Assembly (NCBI GenBank): GCA_950295325.1
Contig: OX485809.1
Span: 13,328,001-13,392,000 of the forward strand
Origin: Polytrichum commune
Taxonomy: Eukaryota > Streptophyta > Polytrichopsida > Polytrichales > Polytrichaceae
Reading direction: 5' to 3'
DNA length: 64,000 nt
Every line of letters begins with the position of its first letter. Position 1 is the stretch's first letter. The notes under the pieces are model-generated. The model did not search any database. It was not told the DNA's origin and worked only from the letters and a program-made list of their open reading frames with translations. This document shows positions 12,217 through 23,536 of the stretch, piece after piece. Made by a program: the position numbers and the translations under genes.

Positions 12217-13360
12217 CTAACAAAACCAAAATTGGGGTGACATAATCTATAAGATTGTTCTCATGTTACCCCTCCTCATTAACTATTGCAATAAAGCCTA
12301 ACAAGGCTATAGGCGAAACGGTGAAGAAATCACCCTCACCGGAGCCGTTTGGTTGTTGACAATAATCAATGACCACGGCAATAAAGCAAGAATGTCCCGC
12401 CCTTGAGCAATCTGTGTTTGACTTTCCATACACTTCATAGGCACTTCAAAGGAGATTAAAACAAAACAAAACAAAATAGTGAGAGAAGCAACCAACGCAT
12501 ACATGAATCATGATGGAGCCACTATCCGTCTCCGGGTTTTTGCACACAAATACCGAAAATGGTGAGGCAAGCATGGATCGAATCATCAACTCTCAACCAC
12601 TAATCTCTTGCTTCAGCCATAGTCAAACATATATTCTAGAATGGATTAATAAAAAAATTGGCACTATTTAAGACCAAAAGGGAGTCACAAAGAAAAATGT
12701 GAATGGAAACCAAATCACATCTCTAAAGTCTAAACCCTAAACTACAAACTCCCAAACATCCCATCCCCATTTGTTTGAAGTTGCTCAGAGTCTTGTGTTT
12801 GAAGTTGGCCTATGACTCATGCTGCATCCTGATACTACAAAAGTTGGTGTCGACCGAGAAGGAAGAGACAATGCCCACGGAGCAGTGTTTGAAAGCAGAG
12901 CTTCAACATTCTCGACGATTTGGCTACCCTGCTCATTCATCAGTCTCAGCCACATGAATGCCAGTTTCTTTCCTCGTGCCCAAACAAATAATGATACTTC
13001 GCAAGTTGCCATCCTTTCAGGTGGTAGGCGAGATGGATGCAGCAAGTGAGCTTGCAAACTGATGCGTTTAGACGGCGTCAATGTCAACATAATTGAGCAC
13101 AATAATGTCACAAATATGACACTTTCTCTCAGTGGAAACTTGGAATGTCACAAAGTGGACAAACGAATTTGACATTAAATCCACTGGATTCCGATTGTGG
13201 CAGTCAAGCGCTCTACATCAAACGCGGACCGAATTACAAGGGCCATCATCCAATACATCGCATCAATGCCGGAGAATCAAGTCAACAAGGAGGGCAAGCT
13301 GAGCTTCCCCAAACAACGAGTGCTATGTCCATCACAACGACTTCAATGGCTCTAAGCAGT
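12217..13360. other. Intergenic, no gene seen
   Basis: Overlapping short frames on both strands at 12775-13384 show no recognisable domain. One telomere-like AAACCCTAAA word is at about 12732, too short to mean more than chance. Confidence 0.45.
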
Positions 13361-13363
13361 GAT

Positions 13364-13610
13364 TGGGGAGATTTTTGGGCATAATCGGTTGAGATCCGAG
13401 TGTTTGCAAGTCCAACCGGTTACATGTTGACATCCTTCGGTTTTCCTTGATTAAATTGGGGTATATTCTTCTATAAATTCCTCTAAAATGATCGGTAATT
13501 TTCCTGCAGTCTCGAACTTCAACCGGTTATTTCTCAAACTCAACCGGTTCATTTGTAACTAACTGCCGGTTCTACCCGATCATTGGATCTAAGAACTTGA
13601 AGGTCAGCTG
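13364..13610. repeat. Dispersed repeat, copy 1 (pair with 47226-47470)
   Basis: This stretch and 47226-47470 share a long, diverged, same-orientation match. Landmarks are GAAGATTTTTGGGCAT (in variant form here), ACATGTTGACATC, GTCTCGAACTTC and CCGGTTATT, in the same order and spacing. It contains several AACCGGTT-like words. The family is unknown. It lies just before the Copia remnant and could be related to it. Confidence 0.65.
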
Positions 13611-13639
13611 GAGTGCTTGGACTCTCTCACCATATCCAG

Positions 13640-13672
13640 TACACTAAATAATCTTATTAGTGTGGGTTACCT
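13640..13672. mobile_element. Solitary CACTAAATA-type terminus
   Basis: TACACTAAATAATCTTATTA with the following GTGTGGGTTAC closely matches the left end of the element at 14095. No matching right end is found before that element, so this is probably a truncated copy. Confidence 0.45.
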
Positions 13673-13949
13673 TTGGAGTTACATGTTACTGTAACGTTTT
13701 ATCGGGAATAGTGTTTTTTTCTTAATCATCAAGTAATTTTTTTCAGGTTCCTCGGCGTGTGTACTAGTTGTTTGTCTTATCTGATACAACATTTCATCTT
13801 AGTAACAAGTTATAGCAACATTTCACTCCAAATGGCAATCCACAATAATACGACTGTTTGGTGTAGGTTACACAAGGCTTTCGAAATGCCACATGGTTCC
13901 GATTGTTCAAAACTCTACTAGAGTTTCAAAGCTCTCCTGAAAAATGCAA

Positions 13950-15025
13950 GAAGGCTATGAATTCGCAAGTTGACTTCAAAATCATTCTAATCAACTTATA
14001 TTTCATGACGTTGTCCATGATCAAAATTGGAGAGAAGCAATTCATAATGAAATGGAAAGCATGTACCTGAACAATATGTGGAACTTAGTTCCACTACACT
14101 AAATAGTCCTATTACTGTGGGTCACAATACTTTTTTGGAGCCCATTCTAGTTTTCATAATGAGGATTAATGTGGGCCACAGTAGTTTGCAATCCACACTA
14201 AATTTCTAGTAGAAAATTAGCATCCACCACAATAATTGTTTTCCTAGACAATTGATGTGGGTGATTATTTGATTTTGTGCTACTTTTGTCCTAAAAACAC
14301 AATGTGTTGGTTAGAAGTTTTCATGAAGACTTGGGGAACATGTTAATTCCACCTTGACTAGAAAACTAGTGTGGCCCACACTAAATAACTCCACGCTAAT
14401 TTTCAATCAACAGTAATTGCACTATTTAGTGTACCCTTTGGACCTCGTGCAGTTTCTGTTAAGTGGGGATATAAGATTAAGCAAGTAGCCCCAAATGAAC
14501 CTCATTGCTTTGATGCTAGGTTCGTGGCACAAAGCTTCAACCATTGTGCAATGTACACATTCGGAGGAAATAATCCCAGCAGTTCAGAATATATTACGAT
14601 TGAAGTTGTTTGTGCTATAGCAGGAGCTAATGGCTGGGACATCTTCCACTCAGAATTATGCACAATGTTTCTTGATGGAAAATTGCAACAAATTGTCCCC
14701 ATGTTTCAACCAGTAGGATACAAGGTTCCAGGATTCAAGAGATTTGTAAGCTAATACGCAGCCATGTGTGGATTGCAACAAGCACCAAATGCTTGCTTCA
14801 ACATAATCAATAACTTGTCAAGAAACATTTCATGAAACAATCCTTCTTTGACTTAAATCTCTAATATCTGGGGATGGGGAGCACACTGTTGTCCTAGTAT
14901 TACATCGCTGACCTGTTTATTACAGGTCATGATCTTGGAAAGAACTCTTTACTGTATATTGAGCTTTAAAACCACTTGAAAATGTTCAGCCTAGGGCTCA
15001 TTTGGAAATACCTAGGTTTATAGTT
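13950..15025 (+). pseudogene. Copia-type retrotransposon reverse transcriptase remnant
   Basis: Translated pieces follow the order of Ty1/Copia reverse transcriptase. At about 14018-14093 there is a WREAIHNEME block ending WNLV. At 14459-14754 there are KWGYKIK, DARFVAQSFN and a degraded FLDGKLQ block ending near GYK. After a stop, about 14770-14800 reads CGLQQAP, about 14903-14932 reads YIADLFITGH, and about 14990-15017 reads SLGLIWKYLG. The catalytic YVDD is degraded to YIAD, and stops and frameshifts interrupt the frame, so it cannot be active. The remnant is split by the element at 14095-14433. No LTRs were confidently placed. Confidence 0.75.
14095..14433. mobile_element. MITE inserted in the Copia remnant (TA target duplication)
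   Basis: The ends TACACTAAATAG and CTATTTAGTGTA are inverted, and similarity continues inward for about 25 bp (ATTACTGTGG-like). Interior segments also pair with each other, so much of the unit can fold back. Removing 14097-14431 plus one TA leaves a single open frame running through the conserved reverse-transcriptase positions on both sides, which supports a TA duplication and insertion into an older Copia copy. It shares termini with the 10.7-11.3 kb copies but belongs to a different interior subfamily. Confidence 0.8.
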
Positions 15026-15413
15026 TCAAACATTTGGGGAAGGTCGCTCCAGTCATCAAAATTATCATCTCAAGTACAGTCTGACCTACGAAGTCCACGC
15101 CTGAAGCACCGAAAGTGCATGTAATGTAAATGAATTCTGGTAGTGTTAACATGGATGTGTGATAAAAGAGAATAAGCTGTAAAAGCTGTAAAATGACATT
15201 ATAAAATAACATAAGCTGTAAAATTGCAATGCTGAAACTGATGGTTTCATACATAGGACACAAATTATCTCCCAAAGTTGCAAACATACGCAAATCTCAA
15301 ACTTTCTACGATATGTGTGTTCATAAATCATAACAAAATGTACAAAATGGTGAGAATAAGTACAAGTACACAACTACTTCTACATATATAACATGTACAG
15401 AAAATGGTCACTA

Positions 15414-17147
15414 TCAACCATGCAACATAAAACTCTTAATATCAGACTTCTTAGTGTCAGTTATATGAGCAACGGACATTCTAGACAATTTATCACAAAT
15501 TCGCTCCACTTGCAACAACTCAGAGCAAGAAAAAATTTCTGAACCTTCACCTATGATGAAATCCAATAATTTCTGAGCACCCACACGCGCTTCCACTAGG
15601 GGGACACTCTTGCATTCCATGTCATTCTTGTCTATTGTTGCATTACACTCTTTATCTTGGCTAGAGTGCTCATCATTGCTTGCAACATGACATTCAATTG
15701 CCATGTGATCACTGCTCTGTACCAAGGGAGCAATCTCTAATGTTGAGGATTTAGCTTCGGTGATGTTTTCATCAACCATGTCAAGATAATCTGAAGTAAG
15801 AAGTTTCTCAATGGACCTACCATCCTCTGTGTTGCCCAGATTCAAACCTGCTATAAGCTTCTCCAATTCTGAAACTTCTTCACTTGCTTGTGATTTGACT
15901 CTCTCTTGCAGATTTCCAATGTTTGCATTCCAATCCCAAGGCAAGATATTGCATACTCTCCAAGCATTGCGAATGGTGTCTTGATCCAATTCATTCCATG
16001 ATGCAACTGCCCATACCATAGCCTGTAGTAAATCTACTTGAGCTCCGCCCAGACCTTGAGTAGTATTTGTTGTTGCACACTGCTCCAAAATCCAAGCCAC
16101 CAATTTGCGTTTGTACCGCAATTTGAGACCAGCAATCACTCCTTGATTCAAAGGCTGAATCATTGAGGTCACGTTTGCAGGAAAAAATAACAAAGTGATA
16201 TTTGATAGCACAAATGCTTCAAACACACCAATCATGGTTTTTGGCACACCATGGACTGTATGACTAGAGGCGGTGTCTAACAATATTAGAATTTTTCTAT
16301 TCTTTGCTGCCATCAAGTTGTTCTCAGCCATCACCCAATTCGTAAAAATTTCCTGTGTCATCCATGCTTCAGCATTGAAATAATAATGCACCAACATATT
16401 GGGGTCAAAGGCTTTAGGAAAACACCTTGGTCGTACTGAATTATGAATAAATACCATCTTCATTCGCTCCTTCCCAGAGACATTTGTACAAAGCCCCAAA
16501 GTAATATGATCTTTCTTCTTTTCCATCCCCAAAGGCTGACCTACATTCAATGTTTTTGAAGGAGGTGCCCTGTAATACAAGCCCGTCTCATCAAAATTGA
16601 AGACATCCTCGAGATCATATGCTGCAATTATTGCAGGCAATTTGGCTTGAGAAACTCCAACGCCATGAGCATCAACATCACTTGCTTCACCATAAAGATT
16701 GTGACATACAATTCCGTGTCTAGCCTTGAATTTGTCCAACCATCCATGAGAAAGTTTCAAATCCTTTTCTGAGATGCCAAAAGCATCCCTAAACTCCAAT
16801 GCTTTTTGAGAGAGCATTCTATCATTAACAATCCCCCTCATTGCTTTGACCTGGCCATACCATACCAGAAGAGCTTTTTCAATTTGTGGAAATTTAACGT
16901 CTTTCACCCTTTTAATTTTGCCTTCATGCACATCACATTGAACTTGAAGCCACCTTCTAGACTGCCCCAAAATCTTAGATATGGTAGTTCGATCTACAAG
17001 TCGATAGCCATGATGTTTCACCATAAACTCCGCAAGTGCTCCTCGTGATAGAGAAGGATTTTGCAAATGAACTTCACATATTGTCTTCTTCTCCTCCCCC
17101 GTGAGGTCTACACGTTGGCGTTTAGACATCTTGCTTGGGTTCTTCAA
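15414..17147 (-). CDS. pogo/Tigger-like DDE transposase gene, intact frame, DDN triad
   Basis: A single uninterrupted frame encodes 577 residues. Residues about 10-70 form a CENP-B/psq-like helix-turn-helix (ISKILGQSRRW), and about 80-155 form a second Tc5-type DNA-binding domain (SHGWLDKFKARHGI). The DDE_1 catalytic core spans about 165-400. The expected acidic residues are D186 in FNFDETGLY and D291 in LILLDTASSH. The third site, in IQPLNQGVI, is N334 instead of the usual Asp of PLDQG-type motifs. The tail after residue 420 is acidic and rich in Ser and Glu. Start choice: ATG at 17147, with a second Met seven codons in. No terminal inverted repeats with TA duplications were found around it. 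An intact frame with an altered catalytic residue fits either a recently dead transposon or a host gene derived from one; the sequence alone cannot decide. Confidence 0.85.
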   Translation of the reverse strand: MKNPSKMSKRQRVDLTGEEKKTICEVHLQNPSLSRGALAEFMVKHHGYRLVDRTTISKILGQSRRWLQVQCDVHEGKIKRVKDVKFPQIEKALLVWYGQVKAMRGIVNDRMLSQKALEFRDAFGISEKDLKLSHGWLDKFKARHGIVCHNLYGEASDVDAHGVGVSQAKLPAIIAAYDLEDVFNFDETGLYYRAPPSKTLNVGQPLGMEKKKDHITLGLCTNVSGKERMKMVFIHNSVRPRCFPKAFDPNMLVHYYFNAEAWMTQEIFTNWVMAENNLMAAKNRKILILLDTASSHTVHGVPKTMIGVFEAFVLSNITLLFFPANVTSMIQPLNQGVIAGLKLRYKRKLVAWILEQCATTNTTQGLGGAQVDLLQAMVWAVASWNELDQDTIRNAWRVCNILPWDWNANIGNLQERVKSQASEEVSELEKLIAGLNLGNTEDGRSIEKLLTSDYLDMVDENITEAKSSTLEIAPLVQSSDHMAIECHVASNDEHSSQDKECNATIDKNDMECKSVPLVEARVGAQKLLDFIIGEGSEIFSCSELLQVERICDKLSRMSVAHITDTKKSDIKSFMLHG

Positions 17148-17399
17148 GATAATTATGGACTTCTACACAACATGTTGAAAACAGCCAAATGTCAGTTTTG
17201 CAAACAAGAAATATAGACATAATTTTACTAGGAAAAAAAAAGGTTTGCATCTCGGATCACACTATGAGACCAAATAATATTAGAGACCATACCCTGATTT
17301 ATCAATTTGAAACATCATCAGAGAAAAATCAAACATCTACCCCCCCTGCCGTTTCTTCTCCAGTAGGCTGTCAGGATTAATTTTGAACTAAAAAACCTT

Positions 17400-18840
17400 G
17401 GAAGCTGAGGTGGATAACTATGAACTTCATTGTAATAAAATTGGGTTCAGGACTTCAGACACTATATTCAGTAAGAAGCAGAAATTCTCAAACCAAAGCT
17501 TATTTAAATGTCCAGCTTTAAGAGGATCCTTACTGGTATGTGGTACAAGCAGGGCTTGAATCCTAGTTTTCAAGTTTTGTTGAACCAGTCCCTGGACCAC
17601 CACAGGAAACTCAGACTAAAGCAGAATTAACAACCAGTACTATTACATTTGCTCTAAATTTGAGCCTCACATCACAAAATTTACCAGGGGAGTTGCACAT
17701 AAATTTCTCCAAGCACCAGCACAGACTTCTTGCATATTGGCATTGACCTAAAAAAACTAAAGATCTAGCAAGTGGCGAAGGTCTTAAATAGATACGTATT
17801 TATATTTGTGTGAGGATTGTACCTAGAAATGCATTCATTCTTCTTACATGGTGTTAATTCTGGAATCTGCAATTACACATTTTTTATCTACAAACTTAAT
17901 CATTGACCCCCAACTAAACTCTCAGACCCCAGACGTATGGCAGTTACAAACGAAACCACCCAACATACCAGTTAGGTTGGTTGCTATAAAAACCACCGAG
18001 AAACAATCCCCTTGGGACTCACGACGTCTCCTTAAATTGATAAAATCTTTGCTAGAATTATTCTGATGTAACCTTCAAGTTCTAAAAGAAACAAAAATAA
18101 ACCAACATAAGATTCATGAAACTTGGTGAGCATGCAGCTCACCAACTGAACTCACCTAGTATCTAGAGTACTAGACTTACTGCCACACGTACTCCCACTC
18201 CTCATGAAAGCTTAAAAGAGAACTTCAAGTTGGAAGACTCTTTCTGTCAGTCCTTAAAGTCTATACCTTCAGGAACATCCACCTTTCTGGGACCCCTAGC
18301 TTGCGAGACTCACCTTCAAAATGCAAAGTGCTACACACTCGAGTGATGATGATGATGATAATGATGATGATAATTCAGAGTAACGACCTCCTCTGTGAAC
18401 AGATATATCATCTAGTAGTTGCCACAAAACTGAACTTCTTCTTCAGTATCCTCTACTAAAAAACAGAAACAGAAAGCTGGTAGTACAGCTAGTACTTACT
18501 ATTTGCACCTCATGATAGAAATTACCAAGGAGAGTGTCATCAGCAGAAAGAATCAGATGATTGAACAATTATCTGCCAAGTTCTTGAGACGTTTCTTAAA
18601 CTCATAAGTACTTGAATCACGAATCAAGATGATTCATCATCTCACGGTCGGAGTAACTACTGATCAAGGAACCCTGCAGTGACCTTATTACACTTCTTAT
18701 ATTTTGTCATTGAACACCTAAGTCATGACCTAACTTAAAGCTCCTGCAGAAAGAAACAAGTTTTTGCTTGTGGAATGTTGGTGCTATTTACATACCCTAT
18801 ATTGTGGCTGTGTGCATACGCCACAGCAGCCTATAACTTG
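17400..18840. other. Intergenic, no gene seen
   Basis: This region lies upstream of the transposase gene on its strand and could hold its 5' leader or promoter. A GAT/ATG trinucleotide run is at 18346-18372. No conserved coding frame is seen. Confidence 0.4.
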
Positions 18841-18849
18841 AAAACACCT

Positions 18850-19880
18850 CAAGGTAGTAGAAAGGGATTACTCTCCAAAATCTCAAAAGCATAATCTCAA
18901 CAGGAGATTTTCCATCCATCCACCATCTATGTCACCTAAAATTTGGTTAGCTATCCACATTCACTTTGTTCTCTGAGATTATCTCTGAAGCTAGCACTGC
19001 AATCAGCTTAGGCAATGATTGATGCTGCCAGTACTACTTAGTGAAGAATTTGAATATTGCCAGCAAAAAGTCAGATTTCACTCTCCTTATAAGTCACCAA
19101 GAAATGAGTCCATGGATGTCAAAATGCACTTCATAGGAATAAAATTACACTGTCTATGCTGTACTCAGCCTCGGCCAATACAATCGTAAAAAAGCTTAAA
19201 AGCTTCTTAGAAACATTGCAGACCTAAAGTACTTACGCTGTCTAATACTATACTTAGCCTCCATTGCATATCAAAAGCCACCAAAAAAACATTCCATGGC
19301 TTTATTGATTGCAGAGTACCTCAGTGCAGCGGAACACTATGTCACCTAAAATTCAGTTACCTATCTACATCCACTATGTTCTTTTGGACTATATTTCATG
19401 CTAGAGACTGCAATCAGCTAAGGCAAAAACTAATACAACCGAACTACTCAGCAAAGAATCTAATTCTTGTCATTGAAAGCCACCAAGAATCTGATGTTCC
19501 ATAGCTTTATTGGTAGCAGAATAACAGGGTAACAATATGGCATCTATACCTAATTTGGTCAGCTATCTACATCAACTCTATTCTTTCAGATAATATCTCA
19601 TGCTAGCAATTGCAAGCAGCTTAGGGTATGATTGATGCTACCGAACTGCTTGGTGAACCATTTACACCTTTTCAGAACAACTCAAAGTTCAGCCTCAACT
19701 CATAGCCATTCAACCCTCAACTCTAATCCTAATCCTAACAGGGCTCTTTTCTACACCGTTTGAGGCACCTGCAAGTTGTAGATGGGGATTACTCTCCAAA
19801 ACCTCAAAAGCAATGATCTCATCAGCAATCCTTGTGTCCATACAAGACAATGGGAGATTCTCTGTCCATCTTACAGTCTA
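18850..19880. repeat. Degenerate local duplications
   Basis: A block of about 120 bp (ACCTAAAATTTGGTTAGCTA, then a CACTGCAATCAGCTTAGG part) recurs at about 18926-19050, 19338-19460 and 19545-19670. A second block (GGGATTACTCTCCAAAA then CTCAAAAGCA) occurs at about 18865 and 19776. Copies are same-orientation and diverged, so these are old local duplications. No coding frame crosses them. Confidence 0.65.
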
Positions 19881-20599
19881 TAGCCTTCCTCATAATCTCG
19901 TAATGTTCTGCTCATGTTTATGAAAACCCTAACACGGGATGCAGTTGCACACATGCATTCTTAAATCAAGCCAATTCTAGAAGCAAGCATAATATGAGTG
20001 AATTGTTGCAGAGGCTTACTTGGATGAGGTGGAGTCAGAGGTGGCAAAATGGCCAAGGCAGAGCAGAATCCTCTATGAGCAACAACGTGAGAAAGTGAGC
20101 CTTGCTCTTCTGATGGAGTTCATAAGCATGTTGTTGGGTGCCTGGCTCTGCTCTCTACTTCCCTTGTTTCGTAAACCCTTTCATTTGACATAAACCCATT
20201 CCATTTGTCAAAACCTGTGATATATGGGAGGTAAATGTGACAACAATGAGTGATATTTAAATTTAAAACATCCATTCCGTATGGTTTTGGGATACAAGAG
20301 GCGTGACATTAACAAGATTGATATACAGAGGTTAGAGTGTATCCCAATGGGCTTTGCTAAATGTCATACTGTAATAAATTTCACCTCAAAACCAGGTGGG
20401 CCACTCTATAAGACGCCGGACGTTATTGCACAGGGTAACTCTGAATAGTAATGTGCACTAATTGGGATGATCAGTGTAGTGCAACTGATGAATAGAGCAG
20501 ACCTACATATCAGAAACTATCTCTCTTGACCTCAAGGCAAAGGCAAAAAAACATAACCCAATTTTAGAAGAGAGAGAAAGGTACAGAGAGAGAATCGAG

Positions 20600-22160
20600 A
20601 CCCAAGAGAAATATCTTGGGCTATCTGGAATTAATGGACGTGAAATTTGACCTTCCGAGCCAGAAATCCTCCATCACCAGACAGCCTCGACAAACAGCTC
20701 ACACAAGCGACAAAGCAAGGACCAGCAATAGAGACATAACAAGCCGTAGTGGTGCCAAAGGGATAGTAGTTCTGGATGAATACTTTCCTTAATAATAATA
20801 ATAACCATAATGATACTGCTTTTGTTGACTTGCGTGACCGTTTAGGATAATGATGTATGTGGGTGAGTGGGTGGGCACAGAGAGTTTGGTCGTGGGAAGG
20901 GAAAAGAAATTTTAAGTCAGTACAAGGACAAAAAGCCATGTGCACTCATGTAGAACGTGTGTCTAAGTTATTGAACAGAGTTAAACCTCCAGAGTCGCTC
21001 CTCATTTCATATCATATCACATTATACACTTTACATTCTAAGTAGCGTCCAGCATCCAGAATCCAGAAGAATTCCATCTTCTTCTTCTTCCAGATTCATC
21101 ATCATCAAGAAAAAAACTGGAACATAACCCTACAGCGTAAGTCAAAAATGCAAGATAGAAAAGCTCGCAGTGTAGAGCTTCCGACAAGATTCTACCTAGT
21201 CAGCTGGAACCCATTAGCCAAACAGGGATGATTTCCCTTCGCCATGGATGATTGATTCCCCAGGACAGATTCAGAGACCATCATCCGATTGCAAACTCCA
21301 AGTTCGAAGTCATCAAGGGAAAAGTGGAAAAGACCAAGATCAGAAGTTCCTTTTGCTTCTCATAACTCAGTTCAACTACACGGACGTTAGTAAGAGTCAT
21401 TCTGCGGGTTTTAACACTCTCCACTGCCGGACAAGGAATCCAAGCACCCCTGGTAACTTAGCCAAGATAAATTGCTGCAACGACTATTCACTCATCCGAA
21501 TTCAATCTTTCCGCCACACAGTCGAAACATACAGACTAGTGCTTCGTACTCAATGATGCAGCGCAACTCCCAGGAAAGCCAGAAACAAAATGTCCAAAAT
21601 TGCAAAGGCATTGCAGCTGCAAACCTTGACAGCAAGTAAAGCAAATTAGTTGACTTACCAAGCTCCAAGCTCCAAGCAGATAACCAAGCTCAAAGCGAGA
21701 GAACCTAGCTCCACGCTCCAAACCCAACGAGCGTCAGCGCTGCGAGACCTCAACCCTAAACGAGAGCACAACGCGAGAGAGAGAGAGACCAAAGACCCTA
21801 GGCGCTCCAGAAGGCGGGGTAGATGACCAGTGACTACATCCCAAAGCTTCATCCATTTTCCACGTATGTAGGACATTTTTTCATCCATCCATCCATCCAT
21901 CCTAAACTTCGACATTAGCCATCTTCGACTTGTAAATATTTCCGACAAAGTCTAGAGATAGACATTGTCGGAATTGTATGAGGAGGGTGATAGAATTGTA
22001 TGTAATATATAGATTAGAATTAGGATGGGCAATCCTCTCCACCAATAAGATAACTCTTCATATTCATAATTGGCTATGTATGTAAATATATTTATGACCA
22101 CCTTCTTGATTAAACTTGGTTGTTCAAATCTAACAAGTAAGCATGTATGCATGGTGTGTC
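20600..22160. other. Intergenic with purine/pyrimidine tracts
   Basis: The stretch contains GA-rich tracts (20566-20600 and 21770-21790), a CTT tract at about 21073-21090, an AGCTCCAAG-type short repeat (21659-21722) and CATC repeats (21883-21902). Such tracts are common near plant transcription starts, but I cannot assign a promoter. Overlapping short frames show no known domain. Confidence 0.35.
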
Positions 22161-23536
22161 CAAGGCTTGCTCGTCCAAGATTTGTAGATGAGATGTTCCC
22201 CTCTTCTCTACTTCAATGAAAGAGTACGGCATTCTAGAATGATTTCAGAATTATTGGGAAGTGATATTGTGAGCCATGGGATGTGCCTGTTGCAAGCTTT
22301 GAAATGTCATGCAGCGTGTGCCTCAACGGAAGAATCCAAATCTTCAGGTTCTGGATACACATGTCGCATAATAAAACATTACACTACTGGTGAAGTTTCA
22401 GGTCGTAACCCCTTAGCTTCTGTGAAGCCTCAAGCCACTACAATAACAACTTAACCCTTTCTATCCCCAAGCAATCATAAACAGATCACACAAAGGTGCA
22501 TCAGTTTTCCACACCAACAGCTTTAGAGTTGCAAAATCACATCCAGTGAATTACAGCATTCCATACAAAAGCCCATAAAAAAGGTTTATGAAAATAGTCC
22601 AAAAGTTATTGGAATCCAAAAGCCATCTCCAACACTTCACTAAATTGCGAGCCTTGTATTTTCCGTATAAGAATGAGGTTTTGACCTCAGCACATGACAT
22701 GTAGCATCTTTGAAGTCTGGTGCAGCTAAGGTTCTAATCAAGTAAGAACCTAAAAATGGGGAAAAGTTCAGGCCAGTCTTCACACTTTCGTAGTGAGTAA
22801 GAAAACTCTTTCCTTATTGATCAGCACTTACTAATCATACGCAGCATAGAATAACCTGAAATATTTCCACATATACAACAGTTTAGATGCATCTTCAGGA
22901 ACATACAAAGAGATTTCATTTCATCACAGCAATAGACTCCACTACATAGAAAACCACACTATCTGAAAAGCTCAAATAATTAACATGTTGACATCCTTGT
23001 TGGTGGACACATTATTATCTTCATAGAACTCCAAGATACTACACAAAACTGCACATTTTGATGCAGGGTCTCAGCCTTTCAAGGAACAAACAAATTTGTC
23101 CAGTACTGACCAGGACCAAACTGACGAGTTCACCCTACAGAGGTAGTAGAGCAGTTTAAACTTTGGACTCACCTCCATACCTTCAGCGCACAAAGGTCAC
23201 AAAAACTCGACGATTTCAGATTGGTCCCAAAAAATGTAGCATCCAATAAAATACATTGTGAAGCAATCTGCACGACAATTTTGTGGCACATTCGTTAGAA
23301 GCGCTGATAATAGATCTGATAATGTGGTCTTTTCTAGGTATCTTAAGGAGAAGAACAACTGCATGCTAGACCTGTTGACTGACACGCACTTATATAAGAT
23401 GAACTTCTAACATATTGTACTAAAATATGAGAAACTGTCAAAATAAGTACCTTTGTTCACAAGATGGTGTAGTAGTAAAGTTCACTTTTCAGCTAAGCGC
23501 ACATACTTACCGATAAAAACCCAACCTTGGGACATT
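22161..23536. other. DEK1 downstream flank
   Basis: This AT-rich stretch follows the DEK1 stop codon (minus strand). The near part is presumably 3' untranslated sequence. The polyadenylation site was not placed, and no other gene is recognised. Confidence 0.4.

Noticed and set aside
12732-12742. Telomere-like AAACCCTAAA word
   Set aside because: A single copy; not an interstitial telomere array.
18346-18372. ATG/GAT trinucleotide run as a possible CRISPR or regulatory array
   Set aside because: It is a plain microsatellite in a plant nuclear context; no spacers.
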